A DNA stretch of 64,000 nucleotides from Streptomyces sp. CB00316 (GCF_001905595.1 NZ_LIXI01000009.1:186001-250000), one strand, 5' to 3'. Counted from the stretch's first letter, positions 53,033-61,983 are shown. Notes: generated from the sequence alone by a model not told the origin. A program made the numbers and translations.

Positions 53033-53496
53033 CGGTTACGCCCCCGGCTACGGCGGATCAGGAGGAAGGCGACCAGCAGCGCACCGCCCGCGATGAGCGG
53101 GGCTCGGTTGGCGCGGGCGGCCGTCGCGGCGCGGTCCGCCTTCTCCAGCAGCGGGTCGGGCGTCTTCTCCGCCGCGTACCGCCGCGCCTGAGCCGCGCTC
53201 TCGCGCACCTGCGCGGCGGCCTGTGCGGTCTTCTCCAGCACGGCGTCCGGCGTCCTGTCCTTCACCAACTGCGCGGCCTGCTCCGTCTTCTCACGGATCT
53301 GTCCGGAGGCCAGCGCGGCCTTCTCCGCGGCCTGCTCCTTCACGGCCGCCGTCTTCTCCTTCGCCTGCGCCTTGATGTCGGCCTTGGCCGCCAGCGCCTC
53401 GACGGTCTGTCCCAGTTCGTCACGCGTCCGCTCGACCTGCTCGCGCAGCTCCTCGGGGGTGGGCGTGCCCATCTTGTTCTGTGATTCGTCGTTCAT
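53029..53496 (-). CDS. DUF3618 protein
   Basis: 155 residues. PEELREQVERTRDELGQTVE marks the DUF3618 N-terminus. The middle is a long Ala/Lys/Glu-rich amphipathic coiled coil (KADIKAQAKEKTAAVKEQAA and on), and the C-terminus has one membrane helix (APLIAGGALLVAFLLI) with a basic end RRSRGRNR. Overlaps both neighbours (ATGA). The three genes 53906-52766 form one tightly coupled operon. Confidence 0.9.
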   Translation of the reverse strand: MNDESQNKMGTPTPEELREQVERTRDELGQTVEALAAKADIKAQAKEKTAAVKEQAAEKAALASGQIREKTEQAAQLVKDRTPDAVLEKTAQAAAQVRESAAQARRYAAEKTPDPLLEKADRAATAARANRAPLIAGGALLVAFLLIRRSRGRNR

Positions 53497-53906
53497 CGGT
53501 GAGCCTTCTCCTTGACCTCGGCCAGATCGGCCTTGACGCTGTCGATGGTCTGTTCGGGGGCGGGGGTGCCTGCCCGGGCGATCTGCTTCTTCCCGGCCAG
53601 GGCGGCCACGGCGGCCACCGCCGCCAGCACCGCTGTGACGATGAGCGCCGCCGCCCACAGGGGCAGTGCCAGCGCGAGTGCGGCGATGCAGGTCGCCACC
53701 AGCGCCTGGGCCGCCAGGATGCCGACGAGACCCGCGGCGCCGAAGAGGCCGCCGCCCTTCCCGAACCGCTTGCCCTTCTGCGTCATCTCCGAACGTGCCA
53801 GCTGCATTTCCTCGCGGACCAGCTCCGAGATCTGCTGCGAGGCACGCGAAACCAGCACACCCACCTGGTCGCCGGTGGGGCCGGCCTGCCGCTCTGCTGT
53901 GCTCAT
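53493..53906 (-). CDS. Phage holin family / DUF1469 membrane protein
   Basis: 137 residues: LVSRASQQISELVREEMQLA, RSEMTQKGKRFGKGGGLFGA, two membrane helices (AGLVGILAAQALVATCIAAL, LWAAALIVTAVLAAVAAVAA) and a charged tail KADLAEVKEKAHR. This is the DUF1469/phage_holin_3_6 family, a cellular membrane protein family despite the name. First gene of the three-gene operon. A GGGTAG element lies about 105 bp upstream (54010). Confidence 0.88.
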   Translation of the reverse strand: MSTAERQAGPTGDQVGVLVSRASQQISELVREEMQLARSEMTQKGKRFGKGGGLFGAAGLVGILAAQALVATCIAALALALPLWAAALIVTAVLAAVAAVAALAGKKQIARAGTPAPEQTIDSVKADLAEVKEKAHR

Positions 53907-54009
53907 GATGAGGTCACCCTGCTCTCCTCGATCGGTCGGAATCGTCACGGGGACGTGGGCCGTTGCGATGGAACGCCTTCGTCCGGATGTGTACGCCGTC
54001 GTCGTCCGG

Positions 54010-54034
54010 CTACCCGGCAACGGCGGCGGCACCC
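54010..54034 (-). promoter_or_regulatory. Possible SigB-type promoter of the holin-family operon
   Basis: On the minus strand GGGT-N15-GGGTAG, matching the streptomycete SigB-type pattern GNNT-N14-16-GGGTAY apart from the last base. Confidence 0.35.
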
Positions 54035-54057
54035 GTCCCGCGACCCACGGACACCGC

Positions 54058-55104
54058 TCACTGCTCCATCCGGCGGCGGTCCCCCTCGCTCCAGGCGTGG
54101 GTGTCACGGGGTTCCACATACGGCTCCTCGTCCTTCGGGTGGCCGCCGGCGATCGCACGCTGGCGGACCATCTCCGCGTCGAATTCCAGCCCCAGGAGGA
54201 TCGCCAGGTTGGTGATCCACAGCCACACCAGGAAGACGACCACGCCGGCGAGGGCGCCGTAGGTCTTGTTGTACGAGGCGAAGTTCGCGACGTAGAACGC
54301 GAAGCCGGCCGACGCGGCCAGCCAGATCACCAGGGCCAGGAAACTGCCCGGGGTCACCCACGTGAACCCGCGGCCCTTGGCGTTCGGCGCGGCCCAGTAG
54401 AGGACCGCGATCATGACGGTGACGAGCAGGACCAGGACCGGCCACTTCGCGATCGACCAGATGATCAGAGGAGTGTCCCCGATTCCCAGGGCGGCACCGG
54501 CCTGCCGTGCCAGACCGCCGGAGAAGACCACGATGAGGGCGCTGGCACACGCGAGGACCATGAGCGTCACCGTCAGGGCCAGGCGCAGCGGCAGGACCTT
54601 CCACACCGGCCGGCCCTCCGGCATGTCGTAGACGGCGTTCGAGGTGCGGATGAACCCGGCGACGTAACCGGAGGCCGACCACACCGCGACGGCCAGACCC
54701 GCGATCGCCATGAACGAACCGACGCCGGCGTTGCCCTGGAGCTGCTCCACGGCATCACTGATCACGTCCCGGGCGGAACCCGGTGCCAGCTTCCGCAGGT
54801 TCTTCAGGACCTGTTGGGTGGCGGACTCGCCCGCGAGGCCCAGCAGGGACACCAGCACCAGAAGGGCGGGGAACAGCGCCAGCACCCCGTAATACGTCAG
54901 CGCGGCGGCCCGGTCCGCGAGTTCGTCGTCCTTGAACTCCTTCAGGGTGCCGCGCAGCACCGCCGTCCAGGAGCGCCGGGGCAGCTCGGTCGGACGGTCC
55001 GGCGCCCGCTCCTCCACCTGTTCATCAGGTCCCGCTTCGCCGTCGCGGCGCCCGTTCCCGCCCGTGTGTTCCTTGCCGGGGCCCGACCTCGGTGCGTCTG
55101 TCAT
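54058..55104 (-). CDS. YihY/BrkB family inner-membrane protein
   Basis: 348 residues. After a charged 45-residue cytoplasmic start come the family block TLKEFKDDELADRAAALTYY, then six membrane helices including GVLALFPALLVLVSLLGLAG, FSGGLARQAGAALGIGDTPL and TWVTPGSFLALVIWLAASAG, with the conserved YNKTYGALAGVVVFLVWLWI and the tail NLAILLGLEFDAEMVRQRAI. Formerly called ribonuclease BN in error; true function unknown, probably envelope-related. It may be read through into the holin-family operon 151 bp downstream. Confidence 0.92.
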   Translation of the reverse strand: MTDAPRSGPGKEHTGGNGRRDGEAGPDEQVEERAPDRPTELPRRSWTAVLRGTLKEFKDDELADRAAALTYYGVLALFPALLVLVSLLGLAGESATQQVLKNLRKLAPGSARDVISDAVEQLQGNAGVGSFMAIAGLAVAVWSASGYVAGFIRTSNAVYDMPEGRPVWKVLPLRLALTVTLMVLACASALIVVFSGGLARQAGAALGIGDTPLIIWSIAKWPVLVLLVTVMIAVLYWAAPNAKGRGFTWVTPGSFLALVIWLAASAGFAFYVANFASYNKTYGALAGVVVFLVWLWITNLAILLGLEFDAEMVRQRAIAGGHPKDEEPYVEPRDTHAWSEGDRRRMEQ

Positions 55105-55185
55105 ACCCGGCGGGTGTCCACCACGGCGGTACTCATGTCTGCGAGGCGCGGGTCCCTGGGGACTTCTTATGTCACCGTGCCGCAC

Positions 55186-55210
55186 GCGTGTTCCGTGCCG
55201 GCACGGGTAG
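55186..55210 (+). promoter_or_regulatory. Possible SigB-type promoter before the sigma factor gene
   Basis: GCGT-N15-GGGTAG, 58 bp before the start codon at 55268. Would allow autoregulation by a SigB-type factor. Confidence 0.35.
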
Positions 55211-55267
55211 GCGTAGCCACATGCAGGCGGGATTCCGCGGCAGCGTCCGTGACAGGGAAGGTTCGTA

Positions 55268-56143
55268 ATGTCGATATCCATGGAGGCCACGACCGGGGTC
55301 GCCGCGCCGGCGGCACTCGCGCCGGCGGTACTCCCGCAGATCGACGATCCGCAGAAGATGGCCCCGAAGGACGCCCGGGCACTCGGCACGCTCTTCTTCC
55401 AGCAGTTGCAGGTCCTCGAAGAAGGCACGCACGAGTACCAGTACGCGCGTAACACACTCATCGAGATGAACCTGTCGTTGGTGCAGTTCGCGGCGAAGAG
55501 ATACCGCAACCGCGGCGACGGCCAGATGGAAGACATCATCCAGGTCGGCACCATCGGCCTGATCAAGGCGATCGACCGCTTCGAGCTGTCGCGCGAGGTC
55601 GAGTTCACCTCCTTCGCCATTCCCTACATCGTGGGTGAGATCAAGCGCTTCTTCCGCGACTCCACGTGGTCCGTCCATGTCCCCCGGCGCTTGCAGGAGC
55701 TGCGGGTCACCCTGGCCAAGGCCAAGGAGGAGCTCACCTCCATCCTGGGCCACGACCCCGGCGTCGCGGAGCTCGCCGCGCACCTGGACATCACCGAGGA
55801 CGAGGTCATCGACGGCCTCATCGCCTCCAACGGCTACACCGCGGGCTCCATCGACCTCCCGCTCGGCGGGACCGAGCAGGGCGCCTCCGACAGCGGCACC
55901 AGCTACGCCGACATCACCGGCGACTGCGACCCGGGCATGGAGCTGGTCGAGAACCTCCACGCACTGGCCCCGCTGCTGGAGACCCTGGAGGACCGCGACC
56001 GCGAGATCGTCCGGATGCGCTTCGGTCAGGAGATGACCCAGGCTCAGATCGGCGAACATCTGGGCATCTCCCAGATGCATGTCTCCCGGCTGCTCTCCCG
56101 GCTCCTCACCACGCTGCGGCACGGCATGCTCACCCAGAACTGA
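55268..56143 (+). CDS. RNA polymerase sigma factor, SigB/SigF/SigG family
   Basis: 291 residues. Region 2: RNTLIEMNLSLVQFAAKRYR, DGQMEDIIQVGTIGLIKAID, FELSREVEFTSFAIPYIVGE (region 2.4 end). Region 3: SVHVPRRLQELRVTLAKAKE. Region 4: LEDRDREIVRMRFGQEMTQA, IGEHLGISQMHVSRLLSRLL. It is a general-stress/developmental sigma factor of Streptomyces; about 50 N-terminal residues are non-conserved. The nearby RsbW-like protein at 56277 could be its antagonist. ATG 55268 follows GGGAAGG. Confidence 0.95.
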   Translation: MSISMEATTGVAAPAALAPAVLPQIDDPQKMAPKDARALGTLFFQQLQVLEEGTHEYQYARNTLIEMNLSLVQFAAKRYRNRGDGQMEDIIQVGTIGLIKAIDRFELSREVEFTSFAIPYIVGEIKRFFRDSTWSVHVPRRLQELRVTLAKAKEELTSILGHDPGVAELAAHLDITEDEVIDGLIASNGYTAGSIDLPLGGTEQGASDSGTSYADITGDCDPGMELVENLHALAPLLETLEDRDREIVRMRFGQEMTQAQIGEHLGISQMHVSRLLSRLLTTLRHGMLTQN

Positions 56144-56178
56144 GCCGCCGGAGAACCGGAGCCACCGGAACCGAGCCA

Positions 56179-56239
56179 AGGACAGAACCCCCACACAAGG
56201 ACAGAACCCCCACAGCGGCTCGCTGTGGGGGTTCTGTCC
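56179..56239. terminator. Terminator with duplicated left arm
   Basis: AAGGACAGAACCCCCACA occurs twice (from 56179 and 56197). The second copy forms a 19-bp perfect stem with loop GCT (56199-56239). The first copy could pair with the same right arm less extensively. It separates the convergent sigma-factor and ATP-binding genes. Confidence 0.75.
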
Positions 56240-56276
56240 GTACCAGGGCCCCTACCAGGACCAGCCTGTCGGAGCC

Positions 56277-56768
56277 CTACCAGGCCGCGGGGCCCGCCGG
56301 ATCGCCCTGCGGGCCGTCAAGCAGCGAGATCTCCACGCGGACACGCTTCCCCACGGGTTCACGGCGCACCTCGAAGCTCTCGCAGACCGCGAGAACGATC
56401 TCCAGCCCGTGCTGCCCCGTACGCGTCGGGTCGGCCTGCCGGCTGGTGGGCAGCACCGAACCCGTGTCCCACATCGTGATGCTCAGGATGCCGTCGCCTG
56501 CTTCGAGGTCGAGGAGGCACGGGCCCGGCGCGTACTTGCAGACGTTCGTGGCCAGCTCGCTCACAACCAACTGCGTGACATCCATGGCCCGCTCCGACAC
56601 GGGCAGGCCGTGCAGCGACCGCGCCTCGGTCAGGAAGTCCCGGACGAAGCCCCGGGCCCGGGAGATCTCTCCCGAACCCATCTCGTACGCGGCACTGCCC
56701 CGCACGGCGCCCGTACCCACTGTCTGCCGGTCCTGTTCGCTTCCTCGGTCCGCCATCAGCAGTTCCAC
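56277..56768 (-). CDS. RsbW-like ATP-binding regulator (HATPase_c_2)
   Basis: 163 residues. GHKL ATPase boxes: N-box VVSELATNVCKYAPGP, G1 box MWDTGSVLP, G2 box TRTGQHGLEIVLAVCESFEV. Lacks a histidine phosphoacceptor, so it is an anti-sigma/serine kinase-like protein. GTG 56768 has GGGGGAA before it; ATG 56756 is an alternative. Convergent with the SigB-type gene and separated only by a terminator, so a partner-switching link to it or to the sigma factor at 60637 is plausible. Confidence 0.9.
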   Translation of the reverse strand: MELLMADRGSEQDRQTVGTGAVRGSAAYEMGSGEISRARGFVRDFLTEARSLHGLPVSERAMDVTQLVVSELATNVCKYAPGPCLLDLEAGDGILSITMWDTGSVLPTSRQADPTRTGQHGLEIVLAVCESFEVRREPVGKRVRVEISLLDGPQGDPAGPAAW

Positions 56769-57027
56769 GTCATTTCCCCCCGTCGGTCAGCTGCACCGCA
56801 CAGCCCTCAAACGCAACCCGCCTACCCGCCGCCACACGTTTCAGTCCCGGATCAGTCCCAGGAAATGTCAGCTTCTGGCCACCGGAGCGCCGTCGGCCTC
56901 GTATTTCCGTGCCCGACGGGCCCGCGGGGAGGGCCGATCGGCCCTCCCCGCGGACGGGCCCGGCCGAGATGCTGGTTCCAGCGGTCGGCCGAGGGGCCGG
57001 TTCGCACGGACATACGGAGGCAGACTC

Positions 57028-57897
57028 GTGAAGAAGGCCGTGGTCGTAGGGGTGGACGGTTCGCCGGAGAGTCTGGCGGCGGCCGACTGGGCGGCGCGCG
57101 AGGCGTCCCTGCGGGGCCTGCCGCTGCGCATCGTGCACGCCTGGCTCTGGCAGCCGCTGGACATCCCGCTCGTCCAGAACCGGGAGACGGAGGCACAGGC
57201 CGCCCGTACCGTGTTGCGGGAGGCAGAGGAGCAGGTGACCGGCCGGTACCCCGAACTGCCCGTATCCAGCCGGGTGCTGCCCGAGACGGCGGTCGTGGCG
57301 CTGCTGGCCGAGGCCGAGCGGTCCGCCCTGCTCTGCCTGGGCACCCGGGGCCAAGGGGCTCTCCTCGGCTTCCTCCTCGGCTCCTACGGGCAGCAGGTGA
57401 TCGCCGGCGCGAAGGGCCCGGTCGTCTCCGTCCGGGCTTACGACGGTGAGTACCCGGTCCGCGAGAACGGCGAGGTCGTCGTCGGCCAGCAGGGCACCCC
57501 AGAGGACAGCGCGGACGTGCTCGGCTTCGCCTTCGAGGCCGCTTCCGTACGGGGAGTCCCGCTGCGCGCGGTCCGCGCCTGGAGTCTGCCGCCCGTCTAC
57601 ACCTGGAGCGCCTCCCTGGCCCTCGCCGACGCCTCGGGAGGGCTGGAGCCCTTCGAGCGCAAGGCGCTCCAGGAGGCCCTGGCCCCGTGGCGCGACCGGT
57701 TCCCGGACGTGCAGGTCACCGAGCACGTCGAGATGGGGAGCGCCGGGGAGGTGCTGGTGGAGGAGTCGGCCGAGGCGCAGTTGATGGTGGTCGGGCGGCG
57801 CGCCCGCCGGGCCCCGATCGGCACCCGGATCGGCTCGGCCGCCCACGCCGTCCTGCACCACGCCCGCTGCCCTGTCGCCGTCGTCCCGCACGCCTGA
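57028..57897 (+). CDS. Universal stress protein, tandem UspA domains
   Basis: 289 residues. Domain 1: VVVGVDGSPESLAAADWAAR to LGTRGQGALLGFLLGSYGQQ, VSVRA, including the ATP-binding G-x2-G-x9-G(S/T) pattern. Domain 2 begins EVVVGQQGTPEDSADVLGFA and ends VVGRRARRAPIGTRIGSAAH, AVVPHA. ATP-binding residues in domain 1 appear intact. GTG 57028 has CGGAGG seven bases upstream. Streptomyces USPs accumulate under stress and hypoxia. Confidence 0.93.
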   Translation: MKKAVVVGVDGSPESLAAADWAAREASLRGLPLRIVHAWLWQPLDIPLVQNRETEAQAARTVLREAEEQVTGRYPELPVSSRVLPETAVVALLAEAERSALLCLGTRGQGALLGFLLGSYGQQVIAGAKGPVVSVRAYDGEYPVRENGEVVVGQQGTPEDSADVLGFAFEAASVRGVPLRAVRAWSLPPVYTWSASLALADASGGLEPFERKALQEALAPWRDRFPDVQVTEHVEMGSAGEVLVEESAEAQLMVVGRRARRAPIGTRIGSAAHAVLHHARCPVAVVPHA

Positions 57898-57918
57898 CCC
57901 CCCGCCCCCGCCCGACGA

Positions 57919-58148
57919 GCGAACAGCGGGTACGGGAGCTGCTGTCCGAGCACACAGCGGGCCGTCCCGCCGTGGTGGACGCCCGGTTCAGGCTGGCCGA
58001 ACTGACCGGGGACGCGGGGGACCCCCGGGGCGCGGCCGACCTCTACGAAGCCGTGGGCCTGGACTGCGTGGAGTTCTACGGGCCTTACCGCCCCCGGGTC
58101 CTTGACGCGTACGAGCACATGGCCCGGCGGATCGCCGCACCCTCCTGA
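57919..58148 (+). pseudogene. C-terminal remnant of a TPR-like protein
   Basis: Directly after the USP gene one frame reads SEQRVRELLSEHTAGRPAVV followed by DARFRLAELTGDAGDPRGAA, DLYEAVGLDCVEFYGPYRPR, VLDAYEHMARRIAAPS. It looks like a real helical protein end (TPR-like pair) but has no start codon with a ribosome site. Possibly a truncated gene, or a short protein started from a rare codon. Confidence 0.4.
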
Positions 58149-58155
58149 CCTGGCC

Positions 58156-59778
58156 TCAGGACTCCCCGCCCCGCCCCCGCCGGCTCATCATCCGCTGCGC
58201 GGCGGACAGGGCCGTCGCTGTCGCGCGGGTCGAACGCAGGGCGGCCCGGGCCGCGTTGGCGCCTGGGGCCCCGTGGACGCCGCCGCCCGGGTGCGCGGAG
58301 GCGGAGGCCAGGTAGAGCCCCTCCACCGGGGTCTCGGGGCGGCCCGTGCCCGGCACCGGGCGGAAGACCAGCTGCTGGTGCATCGCGGCCGTGCCCCCGT
58401 TGATCGCACCCTGGTGGAGACTGCGGTCCGCCGCCTGGAGCGCGGGCGGGGCCAGGATCCGCCGGGCGAGGACGCGGCCGCGGAAGCCGGGGGCGTACCG
58501 CTCCACCTGCTCCTCCACCCGGTCCGCCATCCGCTCCTCCTCCGCCCGGTCCCACGCGCCGGACAGGCCGTCCGCCCCCGCGTCCGCCTTCACGCTGTGG
58601 GGGACATGGGTGTAGGCCCAGGTCGACTCGGTGCCCCGGGGCGAACGGGTGGCGTCCGCCGTGGTCATCTGCCCGAAGAGGACGAAGGGGCGGTCCGGGA
58701 TCAGGCCGCGTGCGATCTGGGAGGCCCACCGGCTGAGTTCGTCGACCCCTTCCGCCAGGTGTACGGTCCCGGCCGTGGCCGCTGCCGGGCTGTCCCACGG
58801 GACGGGGCCGTTCAGCGCCCAGTCCACCTTGAACGTGGCGAGGTCCCACTGGAACCGCCGCATGTCGTCGAGGAGCCGGTCCGGCAGATGCTCCGCGGCG
58901 ACCAGCGACCCGTACAGGCTGGGGGCACAGACATCGGCGAGCACCGCACGGCGGGCCGGGAGCGCGTCCCCGGACGCGGTACGGACCCCCACGGCCCGGC
59001 CCTGCCGTACGACGACCTCGCTCACCCGCTGTCCGCACCTCACCCTTCCCCCACGGGCCTCCAACCGCGCTACCAGGGCCGCGGTGAGGGCACCGGCGCC
59101 CCCGACCGGGACCGGAAAGCCGCGGGTCTGCCCCAGCATGGACATCAGCCAGCCGAAGCCGCCGCTGCCCGCCGCCTCGGGTGCCAGATCCGCGTGCAGC
59201 GCGTTGCCCGCCAGCAGGAGCCGGCCGCCCTCGCCGGCGAACTCCTCCTCGCCGAGCCTGCGTACGGGAAGGAGAAGGCTGCGGGCCAGCCGCAGCCCGC
59301 CCGCCGCCCGCAGCCGGGCGAGCAGCTTCCCGCCGGCGAGGACCGGAGGGAAGGGGGAGAAGAGGGAGGCGACGATGTCGCCGCCCAGCCGGTCCCAGAC
59401 ACCGCACAGGTCCAGCCAGCCCTGCCCGTCGCCGGAGGCGAAGCCGTCGAGGCCTTCGGCGGTGACCGCCCGGTCGCGGTCCAGCACGGCACACCTGCCG
59501 TCCAGGAGAGGGTGGGCGAGCACCCGGGGCGCGTGGCTCCAGCGGAGCCCCTCCCGTTCGAGGTCCAGCGCCGCCAGCACGGGCGAGACCGCCGCCAGCG
59601 GGTAGAAGGAGCTGAACAGGTCGTTGACGTAAGCGGGATGGACCCCCCGGTCACTGCGGACCGCGCCCCCCGGTTCGTCCTGCTCCTCCAGGACCTCCAC
59701 GGACCAGCCGGCGTCGGCGAGCACATTGGCGGCCACCAGGCCGTTGGGTCCGCTCCCGATCACTACCGCGTCGACCAT
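58156..59778 (-). CDS. Phytoene-desaturase-like FAD oxidoreductase
   Basis: 540 residues. N-terminal dinucleotide site AVVIGSGPNGLVAANVLADA, then GWSVEVLEEQDEPGGAVRSD. C-terminal FAD motif GLYLASASAHPGGGVHGAPG. The domain order and the short LFSSFYPLAAVSPVLAALDL match the CrtI/COG1233 family (carotenoid desaturases, retinol saturase-like) rather than amine oxidases. Substrate unknown; there is no carotenoid operon here. Its start lies 48 bp after the SRPBCC gene, so the two form an operon. Confidence 0.9.
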   Translation of the reverse strand: MVDAVVIGSGPNGLVAANVLADAGWSVEVLEEQDEPGGAVRSDRGVHPAYVNDLFSSFYPLAAVSPVLAALDLEREGLRWSHAPRVLAHPLLDGRCAVLDRDRAVTAEGLDGFASGDGQGWLDLCGVWDRLGGDIVASLFSPFPPVLAGGKLLARLRAAGGLRLARSLLLPVRRLGEEEFAGEGGRLLLAGNALHADLAPEAAGSGGFGWLMSMLGQTRGFPVPVGGAGALTAALVARLEARGGRVRCGQRVSEVVVRQGRAVGVRTASGDALPARRAVLADVCAPSLYGSLVAAEHLPDRLLDDMRRFQWDLATFKVDWALNGPVPWDSPAAATAGTVHLAEGVDELSRWASQIARGLIPDRPFVLFGQMTTADATRSPRGTESTWAYTHVPHSVKADAGADGLSGAWDRAEEERMADRVEEQVERYAPGFRGRVLARRILAPPALQAADRSLHQGAINGGTAAMHQQLVFRPVPGTGRPETPVEGLYLASASAHPGGGVHGAPGANAARAALRSTRATATALSAAQRMMSRRGRGGES

Positions 59779-59826
59779 GGCGCAGTCCTTCGCCCGGGAG
59801 CGCGCCCACGGGACAGGGGCCCCGGA

Positions 59827-60306
59827 TCAGCCGGCCGGTGCGGTGGCACGCCCGCCCCCGTCCGGTTCCGGGGCCGTCACCCGTTCCACCAGCCGGGCGA
59901 GGCGCGCCAGCATGGTGCGGTGCCGGAGCTGGAGCAGGGTGTCCAGCAGGGGATTGTGCAGCGTGCCGCCGAGGCCGCGCAGCGGGTGCTCGTCGACGAT
60001 CACGAGGGTCTGCTCGCCCCACGGCCGGATGTCGAAGGCGATCCGGGCCGTACCCCAGGGGCCGCCCTCCGCCTCCAGCTCCAGCCTGCCCGGCCGGTCG
60101 ATGCACCGGACGACGGTGCGGCCGCTGAACCGCTTGGGCCCCACGTGGACGTGGTAGGTGATGGAGGCGCCGGTCTCGGGCCAACGGCCGTTCTCAGGGC
60201 GGGAATCGGAGGTCCCGACCACCCACTCCCCGTACAGGGTCTCGTCCTCCAGGACCGACCAGACCGCAGTCGGCGGCCGGTCGATGAGGTGGTGCCGCAC
60301 GGCCAT
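59827..60306 (-). CDS. SRPBCC/polyketide-cyclase-like protein
   Basis: 159 residues. MAVRHHLIDRPPTAVWSVLE, DETLYGEWVVGTSDSRPENG, the central beta sheet (ITYHVHVGPKRFSGRTVVRC), and a C-terminal helix TLLQLRHRTMLARLARLVER. START/Bet v 1 fold with a hydrophobic cavity. First gene of the pair with the phytoene-desaturase-like oxidase, so it may bind the same lipid-like substrate. ATG 60306, with GAGGAT upstream. Confidence 0.9.
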   Translation of the reverse strand: MAVRHHLIDRPPTAVWSVLEDETLYGEWVVGTSDSRPENGRWPETGASITYHVHVGPKRFSGRTVVRCIDRPGRLELEAEGGPWGTARIAFDIRPWGEQTLVIVDEHPLRGLGGTLHNPLLDTLLQLRHRTMLARLARLVERVTAPEPDGGGRATAPAG

Positions 60307-60636
60307 GATCCTCCTCGCTTCGCACAGCGGACGCTTCGCGCCGGGGACGATCTGTTCTCGCGTGCCATTCTGCCCCGGGCCGGGCGATCCCGCCGCTCGG
60401 CGAGCGCGCACCGGCTGAGGCAGGGGCGTATGCGGCGGACGGCCGGTCGGGTGAATGCACCGGTCCCCGGTTTTCGCGGCCGCTCCGGCGTGGCAAGGCC
60501 ACGGAGTGCTTCGGAGGTGAGGTACGTCCCGGCGACGGATGCCGTGCGGGTCGCGCTCGTCGGCGTAACGACGCGCTCCGGCGCCCCGTCTCCCGGCGAC
60601 AACCATCTTGTACGGCGAGGAGATGAGCCGCCCCCC

Positions 60637-61428
60637 ATGCCCGAGGAAAGCCGGTACGCCGACGACCCCGACACGGCAGCGGACTTCCGGCGTCTCCTGG
60701 AGCTGCCCGGCGGGCCCATGAGGGAGCGGCTGCGCGGGGAGATCATCTGTGCCTGGCTGCCCATGGCCCACCGGCTGGCCGCCCGCTACCGCAACCGCGG
60801 CGAGACGCTGGAGGATCTGCGGCAGGTCGCGGCGATCGGTCTCGTCAACGCCGTCGACCGCTACGACCCCGGCATCGGCCGCGCCTTCGCGCCCTTCGCC
60901 GTCCCCACCATCACGGGGGAGATCAAACGGCACTTCCGGGACCGCATGTGGTCGGTGCACGTCCCCCGCCGGATCCAGAACCTCCGCAACGTCGTCCGCC
61001 TCGCCCACGCCGAACTGGCCGCTTCGGGCGCCTCGCCCTCGTCCGCCCGGATCGCCGAGCACACCGGGCTGAGTGAGGAGGACGTACGGCAGGGGAGCGA
61101 GGCACTGCACGGCTTCAGCGCCCTCTCCCTCGACGCCGAGACCGCCCCCGAGGGCAGTGAGCTGCTCCTCGGTGACCGCTTGGGGGCGCTGGAGGAGGGA
61201 TACGACCTGGTGCTGGACCGCGAGGCGGCGAAACCGGGAATCCGCCGACTCGCCGAGCGCGAGAAGCTGGTGCTCTACCTGCGGTTCTTCGCCGGGATGA
61301 CCCAGAGCGCCATCGCCGCCGAACTGGGCCTCTCGCAGATGCACGTCTCCCGGCTGATCACCGAGTCCTGCCGCCGCATCCGCGAGAGTGCCCGCGAGCA
61401 GCCCGTGGAGCAGAGCACGCTCGTGTGA
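60637..61428 (+). CDS. RNA polymerase sigma factor, SigB/SigF/SigG family (second)
   Basis: 263 residues. Region 2: CAWLPMAHRLAARYRNRGET, LEDLRQVAAIGLVNAVDRYD, GRAFAPFAVPTITGEIKRHF. Region 3: SVHVPRRIQNLRNVVRLAHA. Region 4: LAEREKLVLYLRFFAGMTQS, IAAELGLSQMHVSRLITESC. Close to the SigB-type protein at 55268 but more divergent in the N-terminus and region 3. ATG 60637 is the only in-frame start in the conserved range; its ribosome site GGCGAGGAG lies 14 bp away, and an ATG in another frame (60623) sits nearer it. Confidence 0.94.
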   Translation: MPEESRYADDPDTAADFRRLLELPGGPMRERLRGEIICAWLPMAHRLAARYRNRGETLEDLRQVAAIGLVNAVDRYDPGIGRAFAPFAVPTITGEIKRHFRDRMWSVHVPRRIQNLRNVVRLAHAELAASGASPSSARIAEHTGLSEEDVRQGSEALHGFSALSLDAETAPEGSELLLGDRLGALEEGYDLVLDREAAKPGIRRLAEREKLVLYLRFFAGMTQSAIAAELGLSQMHVSRLITESCRRIRESAREQPVEQSTLV

Positions 61429-61446
61429 CAGCCGTCCGTCGGCCCG

Positions 61447-61983
61447 TCAGAAGGTGACGGTGTCCGCCGTCCGGATCGAGGCACTCATATTCCGTTCCAT
61501 CATGCGCAGCGCGGCCTGCGCCAGATCCTCGTGGATATGGGCCACCGCGTCCTCGGGCACGGTGACGCGCAGCTGCCGGATATGTGCGTCCAGCGCCGAA
61601 TAGAGAACACACTGCTCCGTCACCTGGCCGCAGAGCACGACGTGATCCACATCCAGTCGGGAGAGCAGGTAGCTGAGCGGTGTCTCGTAGAAGATGGAAT
61701 GCCGCGCTTTGACGACGAAGAGGGAATCGTCGTCCGGCAGGATGGGCTCGACCAGTTCGGCGTTCTTCCCGGCGAGAGTCGTCTCGATGATCTCCCCGTG
61801 GTGCGATCGCCATTCGCCGAAATTGTCGTTCGCGTAGATGACGGGAACACCCTCGGTGCGGGCACGGTCGACAAGGCGGGTGAGCGGTGGCAGGGCCGCG
61901 CGGACGGTGGGAACGAGAAGCTCGGCGTCTGGGTGGTCGTACGCGTTGATCATGTCGATGACGATGAGAGCGCTATTTCCCAT
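61447..61983 (-). CDS. Isochorismatase-family cysteine hydrolase
   Basis: 178 residues. Catalytic triad visible: Asp in LIVIDMINAYDHP, Lys in LFVVKARHSIFYET, and Cys in VVLCGQVTEQCVLYSALDAH. A cis peptide bond V-T usual for the family is in QVTEQC. Such enzymes hydrolyse amides (nicotinamidase-like) or enol ethers; substrate not determinable. ATG 61983. Divergent from the alcohol dehydrogenase. Confidence 0.93.
   Translation of the reverse strand: MGNSALIVIDMINAYDHPDAELLVPTVRAALPPLTRLVDRARTEGVPVIYANDNFGEWRSHHGEIIETTLAGKNAELVEPILPDDDSLFVVKARHSIFYETPLSYLLSRLDVDHVVLCGQVTEQCVLYSALDAHIRQLRVTVPEDAVAHIHEDLAQAALRMMERNMSASIRTADTVTF

Noticed and set aside
58102..60600. Long plus-strand extension upstream of the sigma factor at 60637
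   Set aside because: The frame is open only because it is antisense to the phytoene-desaturase-like and SRPBCC genes; sigma factor homology starts after 60637.
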